Source: a virus
Strand: one strand, 5' to 3'
Virus record (IMG/VR): IMGVR_UViG_3300027762_000003
Coordinates: 1-64,000 of that record
DNA: 64,000 nucleotides
This document shows positions 16,497-26,466 of the stretch, piece by piece. The translations under genes and the position numbers were made by a program. The notes beneath the pieces are model-generated. The model was not told where the DNA came from and did not search any database. It saw only the letters and a list, made by a program, of their open reading frames with translations. Position 1 is the stretch's first letter. The number at the start of each line of letters is the position of its first letter.

Positions 16497-16566
16497 TTAT
16501 ATCGTATCATAAAAAGCACGGTAAAAACCGCGCTTAACTATCAGTTATTCAGAGGTTTAATACGGT

Positions 16567-17370
16567 TTAATACGGGATATCTTCCTCCTCCATCGGCGGA
16601 TAACTCCCCTTACGCTTAGTGACCCACTCCACCCAAGCGGCTCCCTTTTTACCACTTTCAGAAGCGGGTAAGTTGTCAAAGCAATCTTGAATATAAGTGA
16701 TGTCCCATTCGGGCAACTCTCCCTGTGCCCATATTATTGCATCATCCGGATTCTTCCACTTTCTCCAAGGTTTAGACGGGTCATCGATCGCCGCCACATT
16801 CCCCACTACCGGCGCGGGGGTCTCTCTCGGTTGAACGTTGAGAACTTGAGAACCGGGGTATTGCTTGGCGATCGCCGAAGCCGCCGCACTAACCGCTCTT
16901 TGTTCCTGTTGCCTTGGCGATGTTTGTACAGGTCTTGCCGGGGGTCTACTTCCTCCCCCATTTCTTTCCCGTCCTTTTTTGTGGTATAAGTCGAGACCTA
17001 GCCCAAATTTTGCACAACAGCGCCGAAACGCCATAGCTTCTGCGTTAGAGGTCGGATCGCCAAAGGAGCGTTTCCGTTTCCCGTCAGACTTAAAAACATT
17101 ATGAGCGTCGTGCTCTTCTTGCCCGGTTGATTGCCTGGAAAGGGCAATATCTTCCCCTTGGATCGTAAGCTTACCGATCACGATGGTTCTATCATCGTGG
17201 TGTCTCACCTCTATTTCCCATTCCCAGAGATAATCGGCGCGCTCGTTAAGCAAATCTACTAGGTTATACCAGGAGATATAAGAGACCTCTGTCCCTTCCT
17301 CCCTTTTGATAGAGACAAGCTCTTGGGGTACGGGGGCGCGTAGTGCGGCTAGGATTTCAGAAATATTCAT
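16567..17370 (-). CDS. Rad52/Rad22-type single-strand annealing protein
   Basis: The 267-residue protein has the features of phage Rad52-like annealing proteins: an N-terminal beta-beta-alpha core (VSYISWYNLVDLLNERADYLWEWEIEV), the SRQSTGQEEH and DPTSNAEAMAFRRCCAKFGLGLDLY segment (about 100-130) that is the most conserved part of the family, then a low-complexity Pro/Gln linker and an acidic tail. Such proteins anneal complementary single strands during phage recombination and genome circularisation or concatemer formation. The start is preceded by CACAAAATAAAACACAGG. Confidence 0.85.
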   Translation of the reverse strand: MNISEILAALRAPVPQELVSIKREEGTEVSYISWYNLVDLLNERADYLWEWEIEVRHHDDRTIVIGKLTIQGEDIALSRQSTGQEEHDAHNVFKSDGKRKRSFGDPTSNAEAMAFRRCCAKFGLGLDLYHKKGRERNGGGSRPPARPVQTSPRQQEQRAVSAAASAIAKQYPGSQVLNVQPRETPAPVVGNVAAIDDPSKPWRKWKNPDDAIIWAQGELPEWDITYIQDCFDNLPASESGKKGAAWVEWVTKRKGSYPPMEEEDIPY

Positions 17371-17439
17371 GCTTCACCTGTGTTTTATTTTGTGGTGTGC
17401 TAGTATCGATGAATCACGCTTCGTGTCGTGATTTTCTTT

Positions 17440-17531
17440 GTTTTGTCTATGCATGAAGGGGAGAGATGCTTGTCCGGCGCTCTCCCTTTCGTGTATGTAT
17501 CTACAATAGCGCGATATTTTACTATTGTAAA
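17440..17531 (-). promoter_or_regulatory. Conserved family promoter with hairpin leader (for 17370 gene)
   Basis: Minus strand TTTACA (17531-17526) and TATTGT (17508-17503) are 17 bases apart. The leader begins CACGAAAGGGAG and folds GGGAGAG (17486-17480) with CTCTCCC (17464-17458). The same arrangement, CACGAAAGGGA plus hairpin, follows the promoter at 59667. Confidence 0.75.
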
Positions 17532-17594
17532 TAGATGCGATAAACCACATTAGTGTTAAACTCAGCTATAATACGTTTACAATAGCGAGGCGCT

Positions 17595-17855
17595 ATGGTT
17601 AAAAAAGGCGAAAAACGAGAAGTAACCTGGACTCCGAACCCCGACGGTTGTCCTTTGTTTGGCAAGAAATATAAATTCGAGCCAAGGTATGGGAAAAGGA
17701 TGGGAAAGTCGATAACCCTGGCTATGCTCACTGAGGATTATATGCGCGTAAAGGATCGGGCTAAGGAAGAGAATCGCAGTGTACAGGATTTCATCCGTGC
17801 GGCGATCGTCTACGCGCTAGAACACCCAGAAACCATTAAGGAGGAGCGCCAGTAA
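17595..17855 (+). CDS. Small ribbon-helix-helix protein
   Basis: An 86-residue basic protein. The C-terminal half ([21 protein letters not shown]...[17 protein letters not shown]) has the strand-helix-helix pattern of RHH DNA-binding proteins. It is transcribed away from the Rad52-like gene, and TATAATACGTTTACAATAG lies just upstream. Its 3' end overlaps the tail gene on the other strand by 20 bases. Confidence 0.6.
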   Translation: MVKKGEKREVTWTPNPDGCPLFGKKYKFEPRYGKRMGKSITLAMLTEDYMRVKDRAKEENRSVQDFIRAAIVYALEHPETIKEERQ

Positions 17856-19839
17856 TGTAAATTTCGGTTATATTCCCTACCTTCCTCTGCTCAATGGGGC
17901 AACCGTTAACGCCCTGGACGAATGCGGCGACGTTAGGGTATGTGCCCCAATCCCAGACAGGGAATAATGCATTAGGATCTGTGAAGTTTGTGGCTAAGTT
18001 GTCATCTCCATCGTAGGCACCGAACCTGAAATAATAGTTGGTGGTAACGCTGGCATCGGGGTTAATGACATCAACCTGCCAGAAGTGTACATCTCGAACG
18101 TCAGCTTGGCTATAAACTACATGGCCCCTAAGTTCCTCACAAGGGTTAGGTTCTGGCGTAGGTGTTGGCGTAGGCGTTGGCGTAGGTGCTGGCGTAGGTG
18201 CTGGACTTGGAGATGGACTTGGAGATGGACTTGGAGATGGGGATGGTGCTGGACTTGGAGATGGGGATGGTGCTGGACTTGGTGCAGGAGTGGGCGCTGG
18301 ACTTGGTGCAGGAGTGGGCGCTGGACTTGGTGCAGGAGTGGGCGCTGGACTTGGAGATGGGGATGGTGGAGAAGGCGCTGGAGTAGGGTAAGGTGATGGT
18401 GCGGGGGTTGGGGTGGGTGGGTCTTTCTCTTCTTCTTCCTCCTCCTCCTCTTCTTCTTCCTCCCGTTTTTCGGGGCGAAACTCTAATGCCCAACTTCCCC
18501 ATGGACTCAAAAACTCTTCCTCTCCTTCTTTGTACCCTATTTTGTAGTGAATAAAATCAACGTACCCTTCTTTTTTTTCTTCTCCTGCAATAACTGTGGG
18601 TTCGGTATAAGTAGGGTATACAACATTTTTCTTGGTGACCGTTCCTACGTTATCAAGAAAACCGCCTCTCGAATACTCTAGCTGACTTTTAGGTTTAACC
18701 TTGGCTAAATAAGTGCCTGGTGGTAGTACAACAAAATTAGTAGACAAGGGAGACGGTGCGCCCGGATTACCTATTTGTGTGTCACACTTATATTGCCCAT
18801 CTTTGTAATATTCTCTATTTTTAGTAGAGTAATATTTTGAGTCTACCTGTTCAGACCACTTGCCCCCATTTATTAGCTTGCTGTCTGACATTAACGAGAA
18901 ACCCCTTTGTGTCTTTATCCTACCATCGACTCCCGTAGGAAGGCACTCGTATCTTAATGGAAATATAGCCTCAATTGATTTCGTGGATATGTCAGCTATA
19001 GGATTACATGCAGCCACTTCTAGTCCCCTAGGTAGAAGCCTAATTTTTATTTTTACACGAGTTCCTTTTGACTGATAAGAAAAACTGTCGCTACCCAGCA
19101 CATCATACAATCTTCTATATTTAAAAACTTTGAGATCCTCATCCCATTCCACTTTTGCTCCTTTACTGGACTCATGATCGTAGCTATCTACTTTAAATCC
19201 TTCTACTGCTTTTGTCTCTGCGTCTTTAAGGATTGAAGGCGTTATCTCTACGGTTCTAGAGTCAGTGTTATCTAAGATAGTCTCTTTTTCCAAAGTAGGG
19301 GAATCATCATCATTTACATATATTGTCGATCCGCCTTTTTCATTGTTTGGTGTTGTCGATGCAAGAAATGGCCATCCCACTTTTATTTCATTCCAGGGTG
19401 GTGGAGCCTCACCCGCATCATAATTCAAGCAGGACGTGCTAAACTTCCACATATGATCGTGATCTGGCCAAAATAGCATCTCGACCGTCTCGTCTTCTGG
19501 ATCAAGGGTAACCTTGTCTTCTTCTTCCTCATCCGATCGCCGCTTCTTCCGATCCTGCTCCAGATTCACCCGTGGTTTGTACGTTATTGACTTCGCATTT
19601 CCCTCCATTCGCGGCACAACTTTCTCGCCTTTCTTGATGCCACCAGAAGCGAGGTTATGGACTTCAGTTTCTCGACCGTTCACTTTGACGATCGCCTGTC
19701 CATTTTTATAGCCTACAAAATAGGTGTCCTTGCGCTCCTCATCCGCTTTCTCCCTTTCTGCCACTTCCTCTGTGTGCTTCTGGCGATTCTGTGCGGCTAG
19801 GCGTTGAATTAAGCGCTGCTCTTCTCTGGAGAAAGTCAT
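17836..19839 (-). CDS. Tail-module protein with P-(S/T/A)-P low-complexity region
   Basis: A 667-residue protein in the tail cluster. Residues 1-60 are charged helix; residues about 60-460 look like beta-rich soluble structure; residues about 465-480 are a Glu run; residues about 480-575 are a Pro-Ser/Thr/Ala repeat ([13 protein letters not shown]-type) encoded by near-identical DNA repeats; the last 95 residues are a compact beta domain ([21 protein letters not shown]). Extended Pro-rich stalks joining globular domains are common in exposed tail or adhesion proteins. Role in the tail is inferred from position only. Confidence 0.6.
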   Translation of the reverse strand: MTFSREEQRLIQRLAAQNRQKHTEEVAEREKADEERKDTYFVGYKNGQAIVKVNGRETEVHNLASGGIKKGEKVVPRMEGNAKSITYKPRVNLEQDRKKRRSDEEEEDKVTLDPEDETVEMLFWPDHDHMWKFSTSCLNYDAGEAPPPWNEIKVGWPFLASTTPNNEKGGSTIYVNDDDSPTLEKETILDNTDSRTVEITPSILKDAETKAVEGFKVDSYDHESSKGAKVEWDEDLKVFKYRRLYDVLGSDSFSYQSKGTRVKIKIRLLPRGLEVAACNPIADISTKSIEAIFPLRYECLPTGVDGRIKTQRGFSLMSDSKLINGGKWSEQVDSKYYSTKNREYYKDGQYKCDTQIGNPGAPSPLSTNFVVLPPGTYLAKVKPKSQLEYSRGGFLDNVGTVTKKNVVYPTYTEPTVIAGEEKKEGYVDFIHYKIGYKEGEEEFLSPWGSWALEFRPEKREEEEEEEEEEEEKDPPTPTPAPSPYPTPAPSPPSPSPSPAPTPAPSPAPTPAPSPAPTPAPSPAPSPSPSPAPSPSPSPSPSPSPSPAPTPAPTPTPTPTPTPEPNPCEELRGHVVYSQADVRDVHFWQVDVINPDASVTTNYYFRFGAYDGDDNLATNFTDPNALFPVWDWGTYPNVAAFVQGVNGCPIEQRKVGNITEIYITGAPP

Positions 19840-19841
19840 TT

Positions 19842-20117
19842 TTAATAATATCTACGAGTCCTGTTTTTAGCGAGAATCATGATATCCGCACCTACCCTAG
19901 TCGCGACACCTTTACCGTAAGATGCGTTGGTCATCATCCTTGGGTTAGGGATCTCTTTTCCAGTTGCATCCGAGATGACCTTACGCCCTCGGATAGTAAC
20001 CGATTCATCCGCATTCCCCCCTTGCGCTGCCTTTGATTTCTCCTGAGTGCCACCGCCATTTCTAACGGAGTGAACATAGCGATTAAGCAGCGCCATCTCT
20101 TCTAAAGATAGACCCAT
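19842..20117 (-). CDS. Tail-module small protein, 91 aa
   Basis: The start is set at 20117: GGAGG lies a few bases upstream and the ATG overlaps the previous stop as TAATG. The 91-residue product is soluble, with helical N-terminus [21 protein letters not shown] and a Gly/Lys-rich middle. Not a recognised family; probably a tail assembly or head-tail component, judged by its place between tail genes. Confidence 0.55.
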   Translation of the reverse strand: MGLSLEEMALLNRYVHSVRNGGGTQEKSKAAQGGNADESVTIRGRKVISDATGKEIPNPRMMTNASYGKGVATRVGADIMILAKNRTRRYY

Positions 20118-20779
20118 TAGACTATCCTCCCCCAAAGCTGATTTTGCCTGAATAAAGAAGTCGAGCCGGTCTGGATATTTGCAGCCGGTGAAAGGACTTG
20201 ATAAAGCTTGACAACCGCCTGGCAATATCGCACTCCTAAAGTACCCGCACCCCCATTGGTAATGTCAATGGTGTTGCCGGAAATATTATCTTTCAATGTG
20301 ATAGTGGTCGAGTTTGTAACCCCTACATAATAAAAAGCGTCCGCAGTCGTTCCACCCGGTGCTGTAGCTCCTGCTATTTCATGGATCATTACCCGGTCAT
20401 TTTCCGCAAAACCATGGGCAGCGCCAAAGGTGATCGTATTATTTGCGGGGGAAATTGTGGAAATAATAATCTCTGGAGTCGCGCTAACTGCTGTCGGTTG
20501 AGCCATTACAAAAGTCGAGATCACAGTAAAGTCATCCGCACCTGTAATGATGGCTTCTACAAGCGTTTCAGCCTGGAGAGTTAGCGATTTCCAAGATACT
20601 GCATTAGCGTTAAAATTAAGGAGCGGGCGCGTTCCTTGATCCGTGATTTCGTTGCTGTAATATTCTAAGTCAGTCGTGTCTATTGTCGGTGCGGCTAAAC
20701 TACAAAAGCCTAACCGCCATTGGTAGGCATTGATGTGTAGTTTAGCTAAGTCTAATATTCCTTGTTTAGTTGATGGCAT
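20117..20779 (-). CDS. Tail-module protein, 220 aa
   Basis: Unrecognised but probably structural: short helical N-terminus, then a long Thr/Ile/Asn-rich beta region (VISTFVMAQPTAVSATPEIIISTISPANNTITFGAAHGF) with a Gly-rich end. Composition resembles virion surface or fibre proteins. It overlaps its downstream neighbour by a TAATG stop/start junction. Confidence 0.6.
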   Translation of the reverse strand: MPSTKQGILDLAKLHINAYQWRLGFCSLAAPTIDTTDLEYYSNEITDQGTRPLLNFNANAVSWKSLTLQAETLVEAIITGADDFTVISTFVMAQPTAVSATPEIIISTISPANNTITFGAAHGFAENDRVMIHEIAGATAPGGTTADAFYYVGVTNSTTITLKDNISGNTIDITNGGAGTLGVRYCQAVVKLYQVLSPAANIQTGSTSLFRQNQLWGRIV

Positions 20780-20787
20780 AGTAATTC

Positions 20788-21144
20788 TTAAATAGCTAAG
20801 TGTTCAATCTCTAAATCATCTAATATTAGCTCTGGTGTAGCTAGTATATTGCAAGTCTCATCCCATAAAGATTTATTGATTAGTCCATGGTAAATATGAT
20901 CATAAATTTGAACACAGTATCCTCCTAGTGCTTGCCCTTGGTTGATGTATCTACCTCCATTTAAATCCATGACGCTAGTAAACTCTACAGTCCCTTTATC
21001 GTTAGGGTAGGGGGACGCACTACCAAATAACTCAAAAAAGAAGATCTGTAAATGTTGACTAGCCTGACCAATAAAGTCATGCGATCGCCTCCACCTATTA
21101 GCGCTTTCGTAGTCGTCAAAGATTAAATACTTCATATTCCCCAC
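20788..21144 (-). CDS. Tail-module protein, 118 aa
   Basis: Unrecognised small soluble protein (MKYLIFDDYESANRWRRSHDFIGQ). Its start overlaps the stop of the 1365-residue gene, so both are in one tail transcript. Possibly a tail chaperone or fibre cap; this is a guess from location. Confidence 0.5.
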   Translation of the reverse strand: MGNMKYLIFDDYESANRWRRSHDFIGQASQHLQIFFFELFGSASPYPNDKGTVEFTSVMDLNGGRYINQGQALGGYCVQIYDHIYHGLINKSLWDETCNILATPELILDDLEIEHLAI

Positions 21145-24100
21145 CTGGTCATCATTTCGTTCTCTATTTTAGCAATGTCAGTAGTTGAATAGGAATCGCT
21201 AAATACAGCTATTTCCGCTACATACATCTGAGCCATATATCCCTCATGGGATCTACCTATTAAAAAGTTAATCGTATCTCTGACGAAACTCGTTTTATAT
21301 GACTTATCCCAAACTACGGTTAAGCAGAAAAAGTTATTGATTGGAGCGCAGCTAAAGGGAGAGGATAGCCCACTACCATTTTTTCTGACTAATGCGGGGG
21401 ATGGGTTATTATTGAAATAAGTCTGCCCTGATTCAAATAGATAAGAGCGATAAGCTGGAGCGTTTTGGGCGGGGTAAGAAAAGACTTGTCCAAAGGTTGA
21501 CCAATTTGCCCCAACTGAGCGTAATACCGCACATATACCGTAAACATGGGGGGATGCTTTTGCGTGGTTGGACAGCCATGTTGATCCGTTAAAGTGGACT
21601 GTATCTCCTAAACGGGCATCTGAATAAATTAAAGGCTGATTAACTTTTGTTGTTTGTATCGCGTCCTCTCCAGACCCATTGTTAGCCCAAGCGGAAACAC
21701 TATTAATTCCTGAGCTGGTATCAATGGTCAATCCCATATCAGCTCTAAACCAATAGTAAAGATCAAAGGAGGCGATATCTGTGTAAGAATGAGTAGCTCC
21801 AATATTCCACCTTGCTATCATCTCATCTTCAATGTCCTCAATATCTGGCGCACTTAAAGCGGTATCATGAATTACAATTTCTGCGAGATAAAATCCTAAA
21901 TAGTAATTCTCGAAACTTCTATTAATTCTAAAGTTTTCAGCCCCTGAAATACGGTTATTTATATAAGTGGGATTGAATACCACGGTAATACAGAACCATT
22001 CATCTATTGGAGCGCAATTAAATGGTGATGAAACGCTTATTTTATTCCTCCTTACTAATGCGGGGGATGGGTTATTATTGAAATAAGTCTGCCCTGATTC
22101 AAATAGATAAGAGCGATAAGCTGGAGCGTTTTGGGCGGAGTAAGAGAAGACTTGTCCAAACAAAGGTACTTGGATAGTTCTCCACTGTGGTAGAGTGCTT
22201 CTAATGATCGCCGTGAAGCCATAATAAGCTTTAGTTACCCCACTATCTGTTAATCCCAAGAAAGTTGGGTTGTCGAAATACGCAGCGTTAATTTTGCCGA
22301 CTTTGAAATATTGGGGCTGATTTGATTTAGTGGTTTGAGTTAGTGACTCAGCAGATCCTTGGTTAGTCCAGGTAGAAATCCCCGCATAAGTCGTGTAGTC
22401 GATTGTGATACCTTCGTCAGTCCTGAACCAGAAGCGGGGGTTAAGAGCGGCGATCGCGCTCGTTCGATCCTCATATTCCAATGCCCCGCCATAGTTGAAT
22501 CCGCCGGTTAATTCATGAACGCTCGTTTGATCCTCATATTCTGACGTACCGCCATAATTAAACCCGCCGGTTAATTCATATATCTCACCAAGCACGTAAG
22601 CTAAATTTCCACCGTAGCCTACCCATGCCTCAGCATTGATGATGGTGGGAATGATTTGCTCCAATTTCCCCGTATACCCCCACAGATACTCAGTTTTCAC
22701 ATAGGGAATATAAGCTTCTGATAAGTCGCTACCGTGGAGATACTCCCCTTCAGACTCGACGATCTGATCGCCGTGGATTGTCATACCCCCATAGTTCCAT
22801 TCGTCTATTAAATTGAACTCCTCTGGTGTGTTCGGATCGAAGTTGAACCACTGCGCCGATCCGCCATGCCTCCACCCTCCCGTCAGGATAGGTACAGGTT
22901 GGGGGATGATTAATGGGGGCGGTGGAACCGGTGACGGACTCGGTACGGGTACAGGAGAGGGGACTGGAGTTGGTGCGGGGGTGGGGGCGATCGGATCTTT
23001 GGGGTCTGTGGGGATGATGGGGGGCGGGTTGAGCTGCGGGTAGTATTGCTGAGTGCGGATAAAGAAATTCGGGACGCTCTTATAAAGGATGAGATCCATG
23101 GACATCAAAGCGGTATCGTTTTCCAGAGTCCAGGAAATTCCCTCTGCGATATACATGAAGGTTCGATCAAGGCTCGTGAACTTGTTGCGTCCGTACTCCT
23201 GCACTTTAATGAAGCCCACTGGCTTGAAGTTCTGAACGATATCTTCTCGCAGTGGGATAACTAGTTCGTGAAGCCAAACACGCCCTTGATCGAGGGCGGC
23301 GATCGCATTACCGATTTCGGACAAGTTCGACTTGTCTTTGATGAACTCTAACCGGATGTCTTTTTGCTTGGGGCGATACTCTGCATAGGCTGGCGCTTGC
23401 ATCTCGACTTCGCATTCAATGTTCTCGGTTTCCTTACCAGAGCTTTCTTCCTGCATTGCGTCGCTCATGGTTTCCGGTTCGGGTGGTTGAGAGTCTCCCG
23501 AGTTAGAAAGAATGTACTCGGATTCTTCCATATCCACCCTTAAATTAAGGGCATCCTCCCTAGAAACCGCATCATCTCCTCTGGCTATCTTGCCATGAGA
23601 TTGCCAGACAACTTTATTCCACTGCCATTCATCTTTCCTAAATTCTTCCCAGGTCTGCTCTTCTTTGTAGGTAGGAACAAGATCTAGTATCCAATTGGCA
23701 TTATTAAACAACTCGTAGGCACTCTCAAAAGGCCAATAACCAAACTCCCTCTCAACGTCCCTTGGGGACATCTTGACACCTTCATTCTCCTTCTCGGATT
23801 CTGACTCTTCCTCCTCTTCTTTTTTGTCTTTCTCAATTACATACTTCTTCCCGTACCACATCTCGAATTTATAGTATTTTGACGTGATAGATCCTTTAGG
23901 TTCCTTAATTAATTTTGTATACTTATTAGTGACTCCGGTCTTTTCGTCAAAAAACCACTTTTCCTCAACTTCCCTGATCGGCACTGTCATTGTAGCGATA
24001 TCAACGTTAGCAAAATAGTTCCTGTAATATTCTACCTTCTCTCCAGTGTTTGACCTTTCAACTTCTTCCGGTATCTGATCCATTAAATCCTTTAGAATCT

Positions 24101-25229
24101 CTCCTGGCATCCTTTGCTCGAATGTTTCTCGTTTATGAAGAATTCCATCGGAATTGTAATACCATTTTTCTTGAATTCCTTCTTTTGATATTAAATACCC
24201 CTGCCCTCCCCTCTTTGCCCAAAAAACTAGCCCTCTACGCCGCCTAATTGCTGTTGTTACCCAACGAATCCACCCATCCCCATTTTTTTCCCATCTATCG
24301 CACTTCTTCTCCTCTATGACCCATAAGTTGTTTTTTGATTCCGAAAATATACTCCCATTTGCTGGTTCAAGATCAGCCATTGTCCCATGAACCCGACGGG
24401 TAGAACACCCATCGTCCTCTTCTTCCCCTTCCTCTCCTTCCTCCCCATCACTCGTATCGCCCTCTGCTGTGAACAGGTACTTACTTGGGGGAATATCCAT
24501 ACCTGTGATGGACTTATAAGATATCTCCATCCCGTTATCACCCCCAATCACAATATCGGGGAACTTATGGCTAATCTTACTGGGAACGATGCGAACGGCT
24601 CTAAGTTTTTCGGTGTTGTCGATCCAAAGAGCATGACCGCCACCAAATGCGATATCACCGCACAATTCAATATAGGAGCCACTCCCTAATTTATCGGCTT
24701 TTACGGCAAGCGGATAATCGGGAATTGTGCCCTGTAACTGAATATTCGGAATCCCCTGCTCTTTTGCGAGATTGGAGAGGATTTCATTAATAATTTGATG
24801 TCTAGGCTTTTCCTGCTTCTTAGTTTCCTCCTCCTGCTTATCCTTATCTGGTGGGGACGCAAAATCAAGCAGGGTCAGCAAGCACCCAATTTCAATCTCA
24901 ATGTAATCTTTACCAGGGTAGGGAGGTGCGGGGTCTCTGATGATTCGTAGCGCTCCCCTGGGGTGTCTGTATCTAAACCATCTCCCGTTTCTGCTGAATT
25001 CGACTTCAATAATGACAGGCGATCCCCTGGAGAATATGGGGTTAGTTCTGGAGTCTAGATCGATCACCCCATTATCCATAATTTGCAGGGTTCCCGATGT
25101 CTTTATCAGTCCACGGCTAATCTTCTCATCGCTAACACCAAAGAAAGTACCACCACCGCCAACGAGTTCGGAGACATCCACGCCTCCGACAGTTACCATA
25201 TGAGCGATCGCCCCTGCAAATACGGTCAC
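21132..25229 (-). CDS. Large tail hub/fibre protein with two lectin-like domains
   Basis: A 1365-residue protein. The first 200 residues (SRGLIKTSGTLQIMDNGVIDL...RHPRGALRIIRDPAPPYPGKDYIEIEIGCLLTLLDF) look like a baseplate hub domain. The middle is charged and modular, with a Pro-rich linker near residue 755-780, then several short FNYGG(T/A)xEYEDxTS repeats. The C-terminal 430 residues hold two copies of a concanavalin/LamG-like domain, each starting (Y/F)WFR(A/T)D.G(I/L)TID and ending IEDEM..RW. Lectin-like pairs at the end suggest binding of cell-surface sugars for host recognition. Confidence 0.7.
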   Translation of the reverse strand: MTVFAGAIAHMVTVGGVDVSELVGGGGTFFGVSDEKISRGLIKTSGTLQIMDNGVIDLDSRTNPIFSRGSPVIIEVEFSRNGRWFRYRHPRGALRIIRDPAPPYPGKDYIEIEIGCLLTLLDFASPPDKDKQEEETKKQEKPRHQIINEILSNLAKEQGIPNIQLQGTIPDYPLAVKADKLGSGSYIELCGDIAFGGGHALWIDNTEKLRAVRIVPSKISHKFPDIVIGGDNGMEISYKSITGMDIPPSKYLFTAEGDTSDGEEGEEGEEEDDGCSTRRVHGTMADLEPANGSIFSESKNNLWVIEEKKCDRWEKNGDGWIRWVTTAIRRRRGLVFWAKRGGQGYLISKEGIQEKWYYNSDGILHKRETFEQRMPGEILKDLMDQIPEEVERSNTGEKVEYYRNYFANVDIATMTVPIREVEEKWFFDEKTGVTNKYTKLIKEPKGSITSKYYKFEMWYGKKYVIEKDKKEEEEESESEKENEGVKMSPRDVEREFGYWPFESAYELFNNANWILDLVPTYKEEQTWEEFRKDEWQWNKVVWQSHGKIARGDDAVSREDALNLRVDMEESEYILSNSGDSQPPEPETMSDAMQEESSGKETENIECEVEMQAPAYAEYRPKQKDIRLEFIKDKSNLSEIGNAIAALDQGRVWLHELVIPLREDIVQNFKPVGFIKVQEYGRNKFTSLDRTFMYIAEGISWTLENDTALMSMDLILYKSVPNFFIRTQQYYPQLNPPPIIPTDPKDPIAPTPAPTPVPSPVPVPSPSPVPPPPLIIPQPVPILTGGWRHGGSAQWFNFDPNTPEEFNLIDEWNYGGMTIHGDQIVESEGEYLHGSDLSEAYIPYVKTEYLWGYTGKLEQIIPTIINAEAWVGYGGNLAYVLGEIYELTGGFNYGGTSEYEDQTSVHELTGGFNYGGALEYEDRTSAIAALNPRFWFRTDEGITIDYTTYAGISTWTNQGSAESLTQTTKSNQPQYFKVGKINAAYFDNPTFLGLTDSGVTKAYYGFTAIIRSTLPQWRTIQVPLFGQVFSYSAQNAPAYRSYLFESGQTYFNNNPSPALVRRNKISVSSPFNCAPIDEWFCITVVFNPTYINNRISGAENFRINRSFENYYLGFYLAEIVIHDTALSAPDIEDIEDEMIARWNIGATHSYTDIASFDLYYWFRADMGLTIDTSSGINSVSAWANNGSGEDAIQTTKVNQPLIYSDARLGDTVHFNGSTWLSNHAKASPHVYGICAVLRSVGANWSTFGQVFSYPAQNAPAYRSYLFESGQTYFNNNPSPALVRKNGSGLSSPFSCAPINNFFCLTVVWDKSYKTSFVRDTINFLIGRSHEGYMAQMYVAEIAVFSDSYSTTDIAKIENEMMTRWGI
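21380..22165 (-). repeat. Duplicated lectin-like domain sequence
   Basis: A segment of about 100 bases encoding QVFSYSAQNAPAYRSYLFES and onward occurs twice, near 21390-21490 and 22055-22155, almost identical, whereas the flanking parts of the two domains have diverged. The contrast suggests recent gene conversion or exchange in the C-terminal tail domains. Confidence 0.75.
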
Positions 25230-25313
25230 AAATTCCCCTTATTCCAACACTATGCCTATCTTAATTCCGTGGTGGGCAGGCTACACTAGAAATATACTTA
25301 CTCTAAAGTAGCC

Positions 25314-25514
25314 ATGATTAAAAAACGGAAACTCAACATCGCCCAACTCCGAGAAAAACGGGGACTGACGCAACGTCAATTAGCAGCAGAAATCGGAGTC
25401 GCACAAAAGACCATATCAAATTGGGAAGTAGGTCGTTACGGCTTCATGATGATCGACACGGTTGTAAACCTTTGCCAGGCTTTGGACTGTAAACCAGAAG
25501 ACTTAATCAGTTAA
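25314..25514 (+). CDS. Xre-family HTH regulator
   Basis: A 66-residue minimal helix-turn-helix protein: LNIAQLREKRGLTQRQLAAE then IGVAQKTISNWEVGRYGF, a textbook HTH_3 domain, with no extra domain. The upstream sequence has TATACTTACTCTAAAGTAG as likely promoter/operator. It lies alone on the plus strand within the tail block and could be a phage repressor or an antitoxin without a visible partner. Confidence 0.8.
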   Translation: MIKKRKLNIAQLREKRGLTQRQLAAEIGVAQKTISNWEVGRYGFMMIDTVVNLCQALDCKPEDLIS

Positions 25515-26131
25515 AAACCACGCTGCAAGATTTCCAATTCTGTAGCGGTGAAATCGACCGAAACATACCCAAACCGCACCGAGCCAAATTGAGCCATGGT
25601 GAAATCTGTTAGAGCGACGTTGTAGACTCGGTAGCCAGCATGATTGAAGTATCCATTGGCAATAGGATCGCTTAGGTCTGGGCTTCCAGGTTCCTGGCTT
25701 GCTCCGAACTCACCGATATTCCACGATGCCAGTGCCCTGGATGTTCCAGGATCTTGTTTCCCTAAAACATTTTCAGAGTAAAACGAATCCGCATAGATCG
25801 TATCCTCTAGCAGAATTCTCCACTCATCCCCCGCCGCCATGTCGTAACGTTGGCGATCCAGCATTGATTGGATCGCCCAAGCCGATTTCTCTTTCACTAT
25901 CCCCCCAGCAACTTTCCATTGCCAATAGCGATGATAGAACGAATCTTTCATGAAGATATTACCCCAGTGTGATCGCTCGATCTTCCTCTCTGAGATCATC
26001 GATTTCTGCACCGCTCCATAATCTCGGAAGATATTCACGGTGACTTCCCATACTGGAAGGCGCTTGTAAACTAAGCGAATCCTCCCCCATGGCTCTTGTT
26101 CTTCTGGAATAAAGGGTGGGGATAGTGGCAT
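25511..26131 (-). CDS. Tail-module protein, 206 aa
   Basis: Unrecognised. It starts with Pro-rich MPLSPPFIPEEQEPWGRIRLV and continues with aromatic-rich beta-like structure (SFYHRYWQWKVAGGIV). It is at the upstream end of the tail block and overlaps the HTH gene by four bases on the opposite strand. Structural tail role is inferred from position. Confidence 0.5.
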   Translation of the reverse strand: MPLSPPFIPEEQEPWGRIRLVYKRLPVWEVTVNIFRDYGAVQKSMISERKIERSHWGNIFMKDSFYHRYWQWKVAGGIVKEKSAWAIQSMLDRQRYDMAAGDEWRILLEDTIYADSFYSENVLGKQDPGTSRALASWNIGEFGASQEPGSPDLSDPIANGYFNHAGYRVYNVALTDFTMAQFGSVRFGYVSVDFTATELEILQRGF

Positions 26132-26137
26132 AGGGCA

Positions 26138-26455
26138 TTAGGGGAGAAGGGTTTCTAGTTCTTTCTTGACTGTATTTTCTGCTATCCTAGCCTCCTCAAC
26201 GCAGTCAAAAGTTGCCTTACCTTGCGCTAAAGCTTGGAAGATTTTCTCAAGGAAAAGAACAGCAGCGCGTTGGTTCTCAAACCCGGCAAGCGGGTGTCCA
26301 TATATGTCTCCGCCCTGCGAGAGAGATACAGTTGCGGAACATACAATATAGGGTTCCTCAAATCCATCAAATTCACATTCCGATCCATCATCTACGGAGA
26401 TACTGTTAACCAATACTGTGTTAACAAGTAAATTATCCTTTGTTTTCATCCACAT
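26138..26455 (-). CDS. Small protein of a paralogous family, 105 aa
   Basis: Layout: an N-terminal MKTKDNLLVNTVLVNSISV, a middle strand YIVCSATVSL, then AAVLFLEKIFQALAQGKATFDC. The same plan occurs in the proteins at 32597-32863 and 32863-33156. I recall similar short proteins in cyanobacteria and phages (I..KT.D...VNL... then A..LL..I...L..G), function unknown. Confidence 0.5.
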   Translation of the reverse strand: MWMKTKDNLLVNTVLVNSISVDDGSECEFDGFEEPYIVCSATVSLSQGGDIYGHPLAGFENQRAAVLFLEKIFQALAQGKATFDCVEEARIAENTVKKELETLLP

Positions 26456-26466
26456 ATTTTTGTAGT

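Noticed and set aside
18085-18502. Open frames opposite the Pro-rich tail gene (Trp/Arg-rich and Ser/Lys-rich)
   Set aside because: They mirror the P-(S/T/A)-P repeat DNA and have no independent start signal or natural composition.
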